A DNA stretch of 64,000 nucleotides, taken from the NCBI GenBank assembly GCA_963920525.1, contig OY986437.1, positions 28,212,863-28,276,862 of the forward strand, read 5' to 3'. A program made the translations under genes and the position numbers. Of the stretch, positions 34,879-45,263 are shown piece by piece (position 1 is the first letter of the stretch; every line of letters starts with the position of its first letter). A model generated the notes under the pieces. The model was not told the origin of the DNA and made no database searches. It saw only the letters and a program-made list of their open reading frames with translations. This DNA comes from Dichetophora obliterata. Its lineage: Eukaryota > Arthropoda > Insecta > Diptera > Sciomyzidae.

Positions 34879-36120
34879 GGGCGCGCTTATAGTGCCAGCT
34901 GGTTGCTGGGCCGGACCGAGCTGGAAACGCGTCCTGCTAAAAGCAGCTGGAAGTGCGTATAGTGCGCGCTTGTCGCTGGTGACTTGTTTCAGCTGGTTTT
35001 TGAGTATTTTGGGTTTGTTTGTTAGTCAAATCAGCGGACAACAAGTTCAGAGACGAAAGTGCGAAAAACGCTGCTGAAACGCACTTCCTGCAACTGCAAG
35101 TCGTTTCAAGTCACTTGAGGTAACAGCTTGTTTCAACTTTTTTCGCAAGTGTTTTCTGCTAGTTTTTGTTGCCATCTTGTTGTGTTTTTATTTAAAACTT
35201 TTTTTTGCAAAAAAGTAGATCGTAGAAAGAATACACATTGAAAAAACGTACATCAGCTGCTGGCCCAAGATTTTTTGATGCTATGACTCAGCTAAAACGC
35301 ACTTCAAGCCGCATGAAGCCACATGATCATCCAACTAGTTTAAATTTTTTACATTTTTCTTTAGGTTTTGTTTTTGTGATATTATTTTTGATTTTGCAAC
35401 AAAGCAATAGAAAACTAATCTATACAAAGTTGTTATCTTGTTGCTGCTGTTTTTGTTTGTTTACTTCTGTGCACAAAATCAAATGGAAAGGAAGAGCGCA
35501 CCTAAAAAAATTTGATAATCTTCGATTCTCTGTTTTAGATGAAACGCACTTGCAGCCGCTGGTTTAGCTTTTTTCACTATTTCCCTTTTTGTTTTCTGTG
35601 TGCAACAGTTGATAGAAATTGATCTTCGTTGCTTCTTTATAATGCTGTTTCTGTGCGTATTTTTTAAGGGCAAGAAAATGCAACATAGCAACTGAGCGCA
35701 ATTTCGTGTTCTTGTGTACTTATTACTTTTCTTGTTAGTCTTCTTTGTTGCTATCATGTGTTCTTTGTTTCCTTGAATGAATGAATTCAACGAAATACAG
35801 AATCGATCACTACGCTGGCAGTCAAGTATGCTCACGGTTGCAAATTGTTTTCCTTGTTTCTCTTTCCATTTCATGTTATTTAACGAAAGTAATAAGCAAG
35901 CAACGCGTAAAATGAATCAAAACACATGCAAACCGTGCGAGCGAGCGAGAAAGCAACATTCGGGAAGATGGAAACCAGCGCACAAGTCACTTGAAGTTGC
36001 CAGCTCGGCTGGCGCTATACGCACTCTGAGCTTGTTCATATGATTGTATGTGCAGCGTTTTTCAGCTTTCCTTCTCGGTTCGGTTCGGTCCAGCAACAAG
36101 TCGCCACTATAAACGCGCCC
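34879..36120. mobile_element. MITE dimer, first unit (1.24 kb)
   Basis: TIRs start GGGCGCGCTTATAGTG (left) and, inverted, GGGCGCGTTTATAGTG (right), and extend through GTTGCTGGGCCGGACCGAG-like sequence. TTA precedes the unit at 34876-34878. Subterminal GTGCGTATAGTGCGC at the left mirrors GGCGCTATACGCACT at the right. Several GAAACGCACTT words occur inside. Open frames in this region are repeat-driven. The 3-bp TTA duplication around the dimer suggests PIF/Harbinger. Confidence 0.82.
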
Positions 36121-36123
36121 TAA

Positions 36124-37191
36124 GTGGCCGGACCGAGCTGGAAACACGTCCTGCCAAAAGCAGCTGGAAGTGCGTATAGTGCGCGCTTGTCGCTGGTGAC
36201 TTGTTTCAGCTGGTTTTTGACTATTTTGGGTTTGTTTGTGTATATTCGTTTTTTGTTTGTTTATTTTTGCAACCGAAGCATCAAAAAAGCCACATAATTT
36301 CGTTCATTCATTTTAATTTCCTGAAACCAACAAGTGCAGAGACGAAAATGCGAAAAACGCTGCTGAAACGCACTTCCTGCAAATGCAAGTCGTTTCAAGT
36401 CACTTGAGGTACCAGCTTGTTTCGAATTTTTTCGCAAGTGTTTTCTGCTGGTTTTTTTTGCCTTCTTGTTGTGTTTTTATTTGAAATTTTTTTTGACAAA
36501 AAAGAAGATCGTAGAAAGAACGCACATTAAAGAAACGTACATCAGCTGCTGGCCCAAGATTTTTTGATGCTATGACTCAGCGAAAACGCACTTCAAGCCG
36601 CATGAAGCCACTTGATCACCCAACTGGTTTTAACTTTTTTCTTTAGGTCTTGTTTTTGTTGTATTATTTTTGATATTGCAACAAAGCAATACAAAACGAA
36701 TCTAAACAAAGTTGCTATATCTTGTTGCTGCTATTTTTGTTTGTTTACTTTTGTGCTTAAAATCAAATGGAAAGGAAGAGCGCACATAAGAAAATTTGAT
36801 AATCTTCGATTCTCTGTTTTAGATGAAACGCACTTTCAGCCGCTAATCGACGAATTGCTTCACCGGCTGGTTTAGCTTTTTTCACTATTTCTCTTTTTCT
36901 TTTCTGTGTGCAACGTTGTTTCCTTGTTTCCTTTTCCATTTCATGTTATTTAACGAAAGTAATAAGCAAGCAACGTGTAAAATGAATCAAAACACAAGCA
37001 AACCATGCGAGCGAGCGAGAAAGCAACAATCGGGACGATGGAAACCAGCGCACAAGTCACTTGAAGTTGCAAACTCGGCTGGCACTATACGCACTTTGAG
37101 CTTGTTTCATATAATTGTATGTGCAGCGTTTTCCAGCTTTCCTTTTCGGTTCGGTCCGGTCCAGCAACAAGTCGCCACTATGAATGCACCC
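36124..37191. mobile_element. MITE dimer, second unit (1.07 kb, left TIR truncated)
   Basis: This is a direct copy of the preceding unit, joined by TAA at 36121-36123. It lacks the outer part of the left TIR and starts at GTGGCCGGACCGAGCTGG. It also lacks about 240 bp near the right side that the first unit has. It ends with GCACCC followed by TTA at 37192-37194, the partner of the TTA at 34876-34878. The outer TTA pair therefore flanks the dimer as one insertion. Confidence 0.8.
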
Positions 37192-37545
37192 TTAGTGTTA
37201 TAAGCGTGTATTTGTGGTTTTCATAAGAATTTTGTGTGAAGTTATTTGAATAAAGACATTTAATTTTATTTACCCTCCATAAAATTCCTTTTGCAAGTGT
37301 TTATCCCAGAAATAACATTAATAAAGAAAACTGGCATCTCTACAACATACTTTCACATTAACGATAGGTCTTGTCAAAGCAACTTACCCTACCTGATGGA
37401 GGGTAAGTTATGTTTCGTATAATATTCGCCAAGGGTGAACCTACAAAAACTGAGTCATGTAATAAGACAAACTTGACAGTTGAAAAAATGGCGATATGTC
37501 AATTAGGGAAAGAAAAATAAGCAATGGTTCACTACCCAGCCCTTT

Positions 37546-38089
37546 CCCCTACCTAGGAGAATAGGATTGGAGGAGTAGATTCTCTATGGTATCACAATGG
37601 ACCAAGTGTAGAGTCTATGTGGCCATCCTAAGCTAACCAATCTCCTTTTAGTACTTTTTGTACTGAATTAAAAAAAGGATTGTTTTAAGGTATATTTGCT
37701 TTGGACGAAAAATTCCAAAAGAGTTCTGAATGCCGAAAATCGACTTTTCTATTCAAAAGGGTTGATACATAAATTCAGCATAGATAGCTTTGATTCACTG
37801 ATCTTTTAATTGAATAGATTTTAGTCAAATCTAGAATCTGGTGATATATACTTTTCACTCAAAGAAAAGAGAGAACTCACTAAAACTTACCTCATAAAGC
37901 ATTGACGAGTTGTTTCCAAGGAAAAACATTAAAATTCAAACCATAGAAATGTGCGTTTTTTTCAACTACTTTATTTTTATTTCTTTTTGCCTTAGTTTTT
38001 CTTTTTCTTTTACTGTTTCTCATTTGCTTTATTATATAACTATATATATTCATTTCTGTCTGTCTTAACTATATGCTAATTTAAAACAC
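37546..38089. other. LOA LINE 3' end, then non-coding flank
   Basis: The first ~115 bp resemble the 3' end of the interrupted LINE (GGTATCACAATGGACC, CTAAGCTAACC). The rest is AT-rich without recognisable features. Confidence 0.5.
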
Positions 38090-38092
38090 TTA

Positions 38093-38672
38093 GGCCCGTT
38101 TTCTCAATGTCCGGTTAGCAAAGCTCTTAACCGGTAGTTAGCTAACCGTACGATAACTAAAAGAACAATTTCGTTTTCACCAAGTGTCGGTTAAGTAACT
38201 GTCGGTTAAGTCATTAATTGTGAATTTTTCCAATTGTGAATACGCTAAACTGCTCATCAGTTGTTTACGCTTGTTTGTTATTTTATTTTTGATGTGCAAG
38301 TTGTAAATACCTAACAAGGATTAATTAATAAACAATTTAAAAATGCAACAGAGTGCCGAACATCAGTGCATATGAAGAAAGTGCATTATTCTTCGAATAC
38401 ACGCCTATGCGCATATGTCCTTTTTATATTTTGAATCGAATTCAAGTAAGAAAAAACGAAATCCTCAAAATTCTATCCATTTTTAATTATAAAATATATA
38501 ATTATTTTTTACACTACCCAGCTGTTCTTCCGATTAGCAACTAACCGGAACCTCAACTTGCCGTTAACTTAACCGGCACTTAAGACCTAACCGAACATTG
38601 AGAAAATGCTTTTTTGCTAACCGTCAGTTAAAGATCCGATTAGTGCTTAACCGGACATTGAGAAAACGGCCC
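38093..38672. mobile_element. 580-bp MITE with TTA TSD and GGCCCGTTTTCTCAATG ends
   Basis: Ends GGCCCGTTTTCTCAATGTCC (left) and its near-inverse (right) are flanked by TTA at 38090-38092 and 38673-38675. The CCGGTTA and TAACCG words and the GAACATTGAGAAAA word are repeated subterminally on both sides. A TTA duplication and a GGCCC start fit PIF/Harbinger. The frame at 38353-38544 is not called. Confidence 0.9.
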
Positions 38673-38675
38673 TTA

Positions 38676-39786
38676 AAATAACAGTTTTATTAAGAAACAA
38701 ACTTAAAATTTTCCTCTGCTTAAGTAGCGAAAATAATGCACATCGAGCACATGTTAACAAGATACACGGTGAAAAATAAATTGATTACTCAAAGTATCTA
38801 AATAAGAATTTTACACTAACACTAAGAAAAGTACAGTTATTTTTGCAAGGTGGCAATATTTTTGATGAAATATTTCTTTTTGTTAATTTTTTAAGCTACA
38901 TTAAAAACAATTAATTGTACACTAAAATTTAAAAGTTGTTACTTTTAATGCTATATAGTACAAGGTTTGAGTTTTGATAGGTTTTTTTTTTTTCAATAGA
39001 AAAATAGTGATTTCATTTACGCAAGCTTTTAAATGTAAAGAAATAAAAGAAGTTTCTTAGTTTGATTGTCTTTTTGTTTTTAACAAGGATTTGTATTTTT
39101 ATCAGTGTAGTTAAAAAAGATTAAACAAATTTTAAAAAATAGATGTGACTCTTATTTGACGGTGTAAAAAAGGTGCACCAACAAGTGTGTGTGAGTGTGT
39201 GTTTGTGTATGTAATTTTGTGAGTGTAACACTCAAACATCATGAATTGTTTTGGCAGCTGTGCGCGCATGTTTGACTATTTTAAGTTTTTTATATGTTTT
39301 TTTTTTGAAGTTGTTCACTAATTTTACTTAATTAAGTTTTTCAAAATTTGCATTAAATTAAATTATTTATAGAAATTTTTTTTGTTCTTGTTATAATCTT
39401 AAGCATTTAAGCATAGTTCAGCTTTTAACCCCTTTTCTAGTTATTTTTTTTTGTGAGTTTTGGTGTGTGTGTGTGTGTGAGTGTAAATAACAGCTACTTA
39501 CATACATACAGATAGCTACTTATTTTACATTATATTAGTTTTTCTTATTCAATGACAAAATCTCTATATTTATTTTGTTTTCTAATTTTATGCTTACAAT
39601 AAATGTACTATTAACTAAGTTTTTGGTTCAAAAGTTGAAATGCTCTTATATCCGTTTATCTGTTGTTGCCCAGTGTTGCTATAAAGTTGCTATTGCTTAC
39701 TTGGTATTGACTTAATTTTATCACTTAATTTGATTCATAATTTCTGCTAGTGTAAAATCAGTTGCCAGGGTTGCAACGCGCAGCCA
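38676..39786. other. AT-rich non-coding DNA with GT repeats
   Basis: No gene. (GT)-rich runs occur near 39185-39220 and 39459-39482. If the exon proposed at 39787-39828 is real, this would be its 3' UTR and downstream DNA (minus strand). Confidence 0.4.
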
Positions 39787-39828
39787 CTACTTAGTAGTAT
39801 CCTCCTGCTCCTCTTGCAGCGAAATGAT
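39787..39828 (-). other. Possible terminal host exon (13 codons plus stop)
   Basis: On the minus strand a pyrimidine-rich run (CTCTTTTCCTTCACGC) precedes CATTCAG, then ATC-ATT-TCG and onward. The open stretch reads IISLQEEQEDTTK and ends in TAG. The codons are GC-richer than the surroundings. This is the only sequence in the window that looks like a splice-bounded host exon. No protein is recognised, and a stretch this short can arise by chance. Confidence 0.25.
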
Positions 39829-40880
39829 CTGAATGTGCGTGAAGGAAAAGAGTAGTTTTTAATGAGATGTATTTTGAAAATCATCATAATGAATTTTCAG
39901 AATGTTTATTATTTAATAGTTTTGACATAATATGATTTCGTTCCTAATTAAAAAAAACTACTTCTCTATTTAGTTAGAAATGCATGACTTGAAATGAATT
40001 TAAGAATTAGTACATTCAAAAAGTAGGAAAGAAGTCAAGAAAAACTAAATGGAACAATTAATTTAAGTAAAAAATATAATAATTGTCAGTTATTCGAGCC
40101 AAAATGTGAGTTAAGTTTGAGTTTTTATTAAAAATTAATTAATTTTTTAGTTTATGGCTAAATAAATATGTGTCTTTGATGAATAGAATTTTCTAATTAT
40201 GTTTTTTTTTCTGTTAATTTTGATCGCTATCTTCTCGCCAAATTAAGGAAAATTTGAGAAACTAAATTTTAGAAAAGAAGTATTTTTCAGTTTTATTTAT
40301 ATTACTTTTTTTAAGACACATTTTATGTTACAAAATGATGCAATTTCGTCATAGATATTCTAAAAAATGTGAATATATTTCTTGTTCTATTGTTTGGCAT
40401 TGTAAAGTTTGGTGCGTCAAAAATTTTGTCTGATTTTTGTCAAATCTGTTCTGACAAAAAAGGAAAACATTTTATCATTTATTTATATTAAAACATTAAA
40501 TTTTAACACAAATTTATTTATCAGTTGAGGGTATGTTATTTAAAATTCTAGTCCGTATTTTGATATGACAACGGCACGTGCACCTAACAGTTTTTTCAAA
40601 AAAGTTGAAAGCGGAAAATGTCCCGCCGTTGCATGCTATACAAGAGCTACGATACAAGTTGATTCTTTGACTTTGTGATAAAAAAAAAAAATTACGACGT
40701 CATCAGAACGCAGAAGGTGACTTTTATGCAACAAAAATGAAAAATTGTTGCATGAAAAAAATTACTCACTGAGTGTAATTGTTAAGACAAAAATTGTCAC
40801 ACTCCAGTAAAGGCTTTCTTCCTCACTAAAATGTGCAAAATAACTTCAAGTCGCTGCGTAGAGAGCCGCTGCTCACCATT
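39829..40880. other. Non-coding interval
   Basis: AT-rich, with no recognised gene, TIR or tandem repeat. Confidence 0.4.
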
Positions 40881-40899
40881 TATAATTGTGTTATGAAAG

Positions 40900-41960
40900 C
40901 ACAAACAATTCAGAAAAGATCAATTGAAATTTAGAAATCAGAATTCTGAAATTTGAGATGGAATTCTGAATTAATGTTGATCTATTTTTTAATTTTAATA
41001 ATTTCAATTGATTTAAACTAATCTTCTCTAAATTTGAATATATCTTTAATGAATTTTTAATGAAATTTCTGAACTTCAATTGATCTATTCCGAATTCATA
41101 ATTAGTTTTTCTGAACTCCCAATGATTTTTACCTTATTTCAAATGGAAGCAGAATATTACTTAATCTATTTTGATAATCAATTGTTGATCTTATCTGAAT
41201 TCAAATTTTTCTTTTCTGAACATTTATTGATCTATTCTGACTCTTAAATGAAATTTCTGAATTAAGATTGCTTTTTTTCTGAATATCAATTTATCTTTTC
41301 TGAATTCCAATTGATCTGTTCTGAATTTCAATATATTTTTTTTTAATTTCTATTGACTTTTTTTAATTTCATTCGATCTTTTCTGAACTTTAATTGATCT
41401 ATTTCGATTTTTAAAGATTTTTGCTAAATTAAAATGATTTTTTCTTAATTTCAAATTTAATTCTGAATTTTCATTGATCTAGATCAATTTAATTCTCTTC
41501 AGACTAGATCTATAGATTTATTTAATTTGATATATTATAAATTTCATTTGATCTGTTCTGAGTTTCAGTTGATCCTTTCTAAATTTCAAATAATTTTTCC
41601 AAATTTCAATTGATCGTGTCTAAATTTTTGTTGATCTGTTCTGAAATTTAAATGTAATTCTGTTTTCAAAATGCAAATGTTTTTTTCTGAATTTCAATTG
41701 GTCGTGTCTAAATTTTGATTAATCTTTTCTTAAACTCAAATGTTATTCTGAATTTCCATTCACCTAGTATCAAAAGTTGAATTTCATTGACCTAGTTTTG
41801 AAATTCAAAATTTAAATAGGAAATTTAAATTAAATGGAATTTTAAAATTTCAATAGACCTATACACAATTGTAAATTATCTATTCTAAATTTTAAATGGA
41901 ATTTCAAATTTCCATTGATCTTTTCTTAATTTGAAGTATAAATCTAAAAGACATTTTTAA
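40900..41960 (+). repeat. Degenerate minisatellite, unit like TCTGAATTTCAATTGATCTT
   Basis: Roughly 1.1 kb is built from variants of a 22-32-base unit containing CTGAATTTCAATTGATC, with many single-base changes and variable spacers. The same unit occurs at 54985-55185. The small minus frame at 40891-41079 is an artefact of the repeat. Confidence 0.8.
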
Positions 41961-42049
41961 CCTTGTCTGTCGATCAATAGAATTTTAGGGGCCACAAATA
42001 AAAGATATTTTGCGCGTCAAGCTTAAAGCGAATACTCAAACCCTGTAGT

Positions 42050-42360
42050 AATCGTCAAATTGTACACCGATTGCAACCGTGTACTGAAAGCTTTTGGTGA
42101 TTATCGCAGGCGTACAAAGAAGGCGATTCATCTGAGAGACGCTGGGCTTGAAGTAGACAGCAATGTTTTTATGCACGAAAGCCTTGCAGTGGAGACAAGA
42201 AAATTTTATCAAGCAGTGATCTCTTACAAGCGGCAATCAAATGATTTTCAACGCTTTCACACTTTGTGGTTCTGTCTTTATTAGATTGTATAAAGGCGCA
42301 GATATTGTTAAAATCAACAATGAAGATGAACTCCAGAATATCGTATGCGATTCAGTTGCT
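42050..42360 (+). pseudogene. Possible LINE ORF1-type fragment
   Basis: An open frame (42060-42284) reads RTKKAIHLRDAGLEVDS, FMHESLAVETRKFYQA and YKRQ. The next frame continues with RLYKGADIVKINNEDELQ. The spacing resembles nucleic-acid-chaperone ORF1 proteins of insect LINEs, but the match is from memory and weak. It abuts the inverted LOA fragment, with no defined boundary. Confidence 0.35.
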
Positions 42361-42771
42361 CATGGAAATAATTAGTATGGCTGTCCCTCTCTTTAAGCCC
42401 GCCAGATTACCTTCGGGATGTCTGCATGTCCAAAGCCAAGAATAAGGGTGATGGTTGGATACTGGGTCGAGAATTCATGGGGAGCGGCCTATGAATTGAA
42501 CTCAAAAAGAGTTCATTCTTGAGGCAGGCCTCTTGAATGATTCATCTGATTTCTGTAAAACAAAAGGTCCACCTTGAACCTTCGTTGTTGTTGCCAAATC
42601 TTGGAGAAGGCATGATTCTGGTATTGAGTTATCATAACATATAGAATTGTAATGCTTTCGATAGACGATCAATCCAATATAACTTGAAGTATGGGGGCAG
42701 TCATCCATCAAGACGAGGAGACCTTTGTCTCCTGCGGACCTGCGGACCTTTGTTTTAGAATTAGGGTTCTA

Positions 42772-44121
42772 AAGGGTGGCTGATGAAAGTCGCTACCAAA
42801 AAAAAAAAATGGAATAACTTTTTTCTATTTAATGAATCTGTTTTTCCTTTTTTTTATTTTGCAGACTGATTTTTAGATTTAACAAAAATGGATAACTGGG
42901 ACATCGAAACAAGAATTTGGATTGTCCGCCGCTATCACGCACTGGAGTCCGTAGTTTCGGTTCAAAGAGAGTATAAGCGCACGTTTGGCGGCAATCCTCC
43001 GAACAGATGGACCATAATGAGACTTGTTAACAATTTTGCCGAGCATGGGATAGTTAACAGAAGACCTTACCATCGAAACAATTCAGTTCGGACGGAGGAA
43101 ACAATCGCTGCTGTAGCTGCTGCCATACAAAACAATCCAAGAGTTTCGACAAGAAGCTTATCTGCCCGAATGGGTGTAAGCAGACAGTCATTGCAGTCAA
43201 TTGTGCACAAAGATTTGGACTTATTCCTATATAAAATTCAAATGGCCAACAAACTGAACGCAGCAGACTTCCTAATTCGGTTGGAATTTTGCCAGAAGAT
43301 GCTTGGTGGAAATGGTGGAAGAGGACGGAAACATGTTGAACTGTCCTGACGACCCATTTTGATTATGTTGACGAATGGGTCTGACGAGGCCCATTTTGAT
43401 TTAAACGGCAACATAAACAAACAAATTGTCGAATATGGAGTGCTTCCAACCCACAGATGCTCCAGAAGACGGAATTGCATCCAAATCTTGTCACAGTGTG
43501 GTGTGCAGTTTCATCACGCTACATTGTCGGGCCCTACTTCTTCGAAGAAAACGGTCACACCATTACGGTTACTGGAGACCGTTACTTCCGCATGTTGAGA
43601 GAGTTTTTTTATCCATAATTACGCCAAATGAGAATTTATTTTTAAACTCTGTGTGGTTTCAGCAAGATGGTGCAACTCCTCACATAGCCCGGCCTGTTAT
43701 GACAGAACTGCGACAAAAATTTCCCAATAAGCTGATATCCAGAATCTCCACATTCCGTTGGCCCCCCAGGTCGCCTGACCTTACTGCATCTGACTTTTTC
43801 TTGTGGGGTTATTGCAAGCAGGAAGTCTACAAAGCAAAACCAACAAATTTGAATGAACTAAAGCAATCCATTCGAGAAACAATTGCGGCTATTCCTGTCT
43901 CAACTCTCTAAGCAGTAATGAACAACTTTTTGGTAAGATGCCGTACATGCATTAACGAGCGGGGGGGGGGGTATTTAAATTGCATAATTTTTAAAACTAA
44001 TTAAGCTTTATTTAATAAATCTGTATGAGCTTTAACACGAATAAAAGAAAAATGAGTTCCATACACTGAAAAAAAAAGTTACTTGAGTTTCTTAATGCAG
44101 CAATATTCATCAGCCACACTG
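42772..44121 (+). mobile_element. Dead DD41D mariner-family element
   Basis: TIRs AAGGGTGGCTGATGAA (left) and, inverted, CAGTGTGGCTGATGAA (right) are flanked by TA at 42770-42771 and 44122-44123. A frame-shifted transposase lies between them. A G-run at about 43962-43972 sits in the 3' part. Confidence 0.88.
42888..43911 (+). pseudogene. DD41D transposase pseudogene
   Basis: The N-terminal 153 codons (42888-43349) hold the helix-turn-helix region up to FCQKML. The frame then shifts for GSDEAHFDLNGNINKQ (first catalytic Asp), and shifts again for VWFQQDGATPHIA and SPDLTASDFFLWG. The second-to-third Asp spacing is 41 residues. At least two frameshifts are present and the C-terminus ends early at IPVSTL. 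It is clearly inactive and differs considerably from the intact copy at 11553-12638, so it is a separate subfamily. Confidence 0.88.
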
Positions 44122-44668
44122 TATGTAAGAGACATAGTAATCCCTGACCTAGTATAGTGCCAATTATTTACTATGGCACGCTTCCCAGTTTTCCGAAAGG
44201 AAATTTTAAGAATCCTAAATTAAGCAAACGAAGTTGCGTAAATAGGATTGTGATTCTCTTGCGATATTAAATTATGGGGAAACCAATAGTTATTTTAACC
44301 TAGGCATGAACAATTCTTCGGGGTTTCATTCGTACTGGTTGTGGTTTGAGACCAAAAAGATCGGTGCGAGTTACACCTTGTTTCAAACAGTAAATGTTAG
44401 GAAGGTAAGCAACTACCGGATCAATATACTGTTACCTTTGGAATTTGAGGACAGGTGACGGTAAAACCTTAACAATCTGAGTAGTCTCCATCAATTGGTG
44501 GGGAAATCTGGTTACATAAGTAACAGTACCATAGGTCTAGTGGTATGGTATCGCCTCCTAGTTTTCATAGCAAAGATCTGCCAAATCCTTGAACATGCAA
44601 CCGAAGTTGCGTGCCAAAAAAATAATGGGTTAAATGGGTATTTATACTCGATATGTCATATGAATCAT

Positions 44669-44950
44669 GGGCGACCGTAGCCTAGTGGGTAGAGTGTGTG
44701 GCTCCTAAGTTAAAGAACCGCGGTAGCCCGGGTTCAATTCCAGCACAGACAGAAAGTTTTTTCTATTGATTTAATTTTTCTGTTCAGTCGTCACCTCTCC
44801 GCAGACAATGGCAAACCTCAGAGAGTAAAAATGGCCATGTAAAGCTTCTTGAGAGAATAAGCCGTTCGGAGTCGGCATAAAACACGTAGGTCCAGTTCTC
44901 GGTCGTTTGTGATCAAACATTTAATTACACGCACAACACAATTGATCAAT
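44669..44950 (+). mobile_element. tRNA-derived SINE
   Basis: The head GGGCGACCGTAGCCTAGTGG contains an A box and GGGTTCAATTCCAGC a B box. It is followed by a body with AAGCCGTTCGGAGTCGGC and AAAACACGTAGGTCC, words I associate with abundant SINEs of higher flies. The right limit is approximate and no target duplication was resolved. It interrupts the inverted LOA fragment. Confidence 0.75.
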
Positions 44951-45263
44951 AGAAGCTAGGTCAAAGTCCTTCCAAGGTTATGACCCATAGTTTGACCCAT
45001 GGTTATTGTTTAAATGACCTAAATAGTCATGTACAATTTTAGTGGCTGAAGTTGTCACGGTCTTGTACATAGCTCAAAAGAACTTTTAATGTTGGTTTGT
45101 TGCTGTGAAATTAGGGGAACTCTTCTGGTGGATCCTTTGAATTCCGAAGGGGCGTTGGCCGACGCTAAATATTGGTCCCATGCGATGGAGCACCGTAGAA
45201 TTAAGCCTACATGGCAAGGGGTCTTCGTTAAACACAAAGTGGATGTCTCTCCCTCTCTTTGTA

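Larger units (their letters stand above)
34622..37393. mobile_element. Nested TIR element (about 39-bp TIRs)
   Basis: Inverted repeats at 34622-34660 and 37355-37393 begin GGTAGGGTAAGT and include GCTTTGACAAGACCTATCG with one mismatch. TGA flanks both sides (34619-34621 and 37394-37396), giving at most a 3-bp duplication. About 460 bp of it remain once the inner MITE dimer is removed, and it has no coding capacity. Confidence 0.78.
33501..37540. mobile_element. TIR element with 5-bp TSD inserted in the LOA LINE
   Basis: The ends are GCTGGGTTGTGAACC and the inverse of GCTGGGTAGTGAACC (one mismatch). CCTTT is duplicated at 33496-33500 and 37541-37545. Extra copies of the terminal word occur inside, near 33698, 34330 and 34353. 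The LOA 3' end resumes just after the right copy, which supports the boundary. The element carries a minus-strand gene remnant (33891-34271) and a nested TIR element. The superfamily is not assigned. Confidence 0.82.
27186..37660 (+). mobile_element. Decayed LOA-type LINE with nested insertions
   Basis: A heavily frame-shifted LINE can be followed by protein-like fragments. The order is a tandem-repeated 5' region (28430-29640), endonuclease pieces (29690-30480), RT (31000-31950), RNase H (32830-33170), and a terminal zinc-type segment cut at 33500. The 3' end resumes at 37546 (GGTATCACAATGGACC, followed by CTAAGCTAACC). The RT wording INLSSFLLETLERLI and the presence of RNase H point to the LOA group, by family memory. 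The 5' limit near 27186 is a guess. Confidence 0.75.
42370..45261 (-). mobile_element. Inverted partial copy of the LOA LINE 5' region
   Basis: On the minus strand this repeats the landmarks of 28430-29640 in the same order: CTGCC-AGGCTTAATTCTACGG (45195-45220), AAAATTGTACATGACTA (45020-45040), AAACTGGGAAGCGTG (44190), CAACCATCACCCTTATTC (42440-42460) and others. It includes the same ~400-bp internal duplication. It has been hit by a DD41D element (42772-44121), a SINE (about 44669-44950) and, at its 5' edge, another DD41D element (45264-46528). Confidence 0.75.

Noticed and set aside
34892..37203. Several frames of 60-130 codons in the 35-37 kb region
   Set aside because: They recur in both MITE units with different lengths and frames and follow the repeat structure, not codon conservation.
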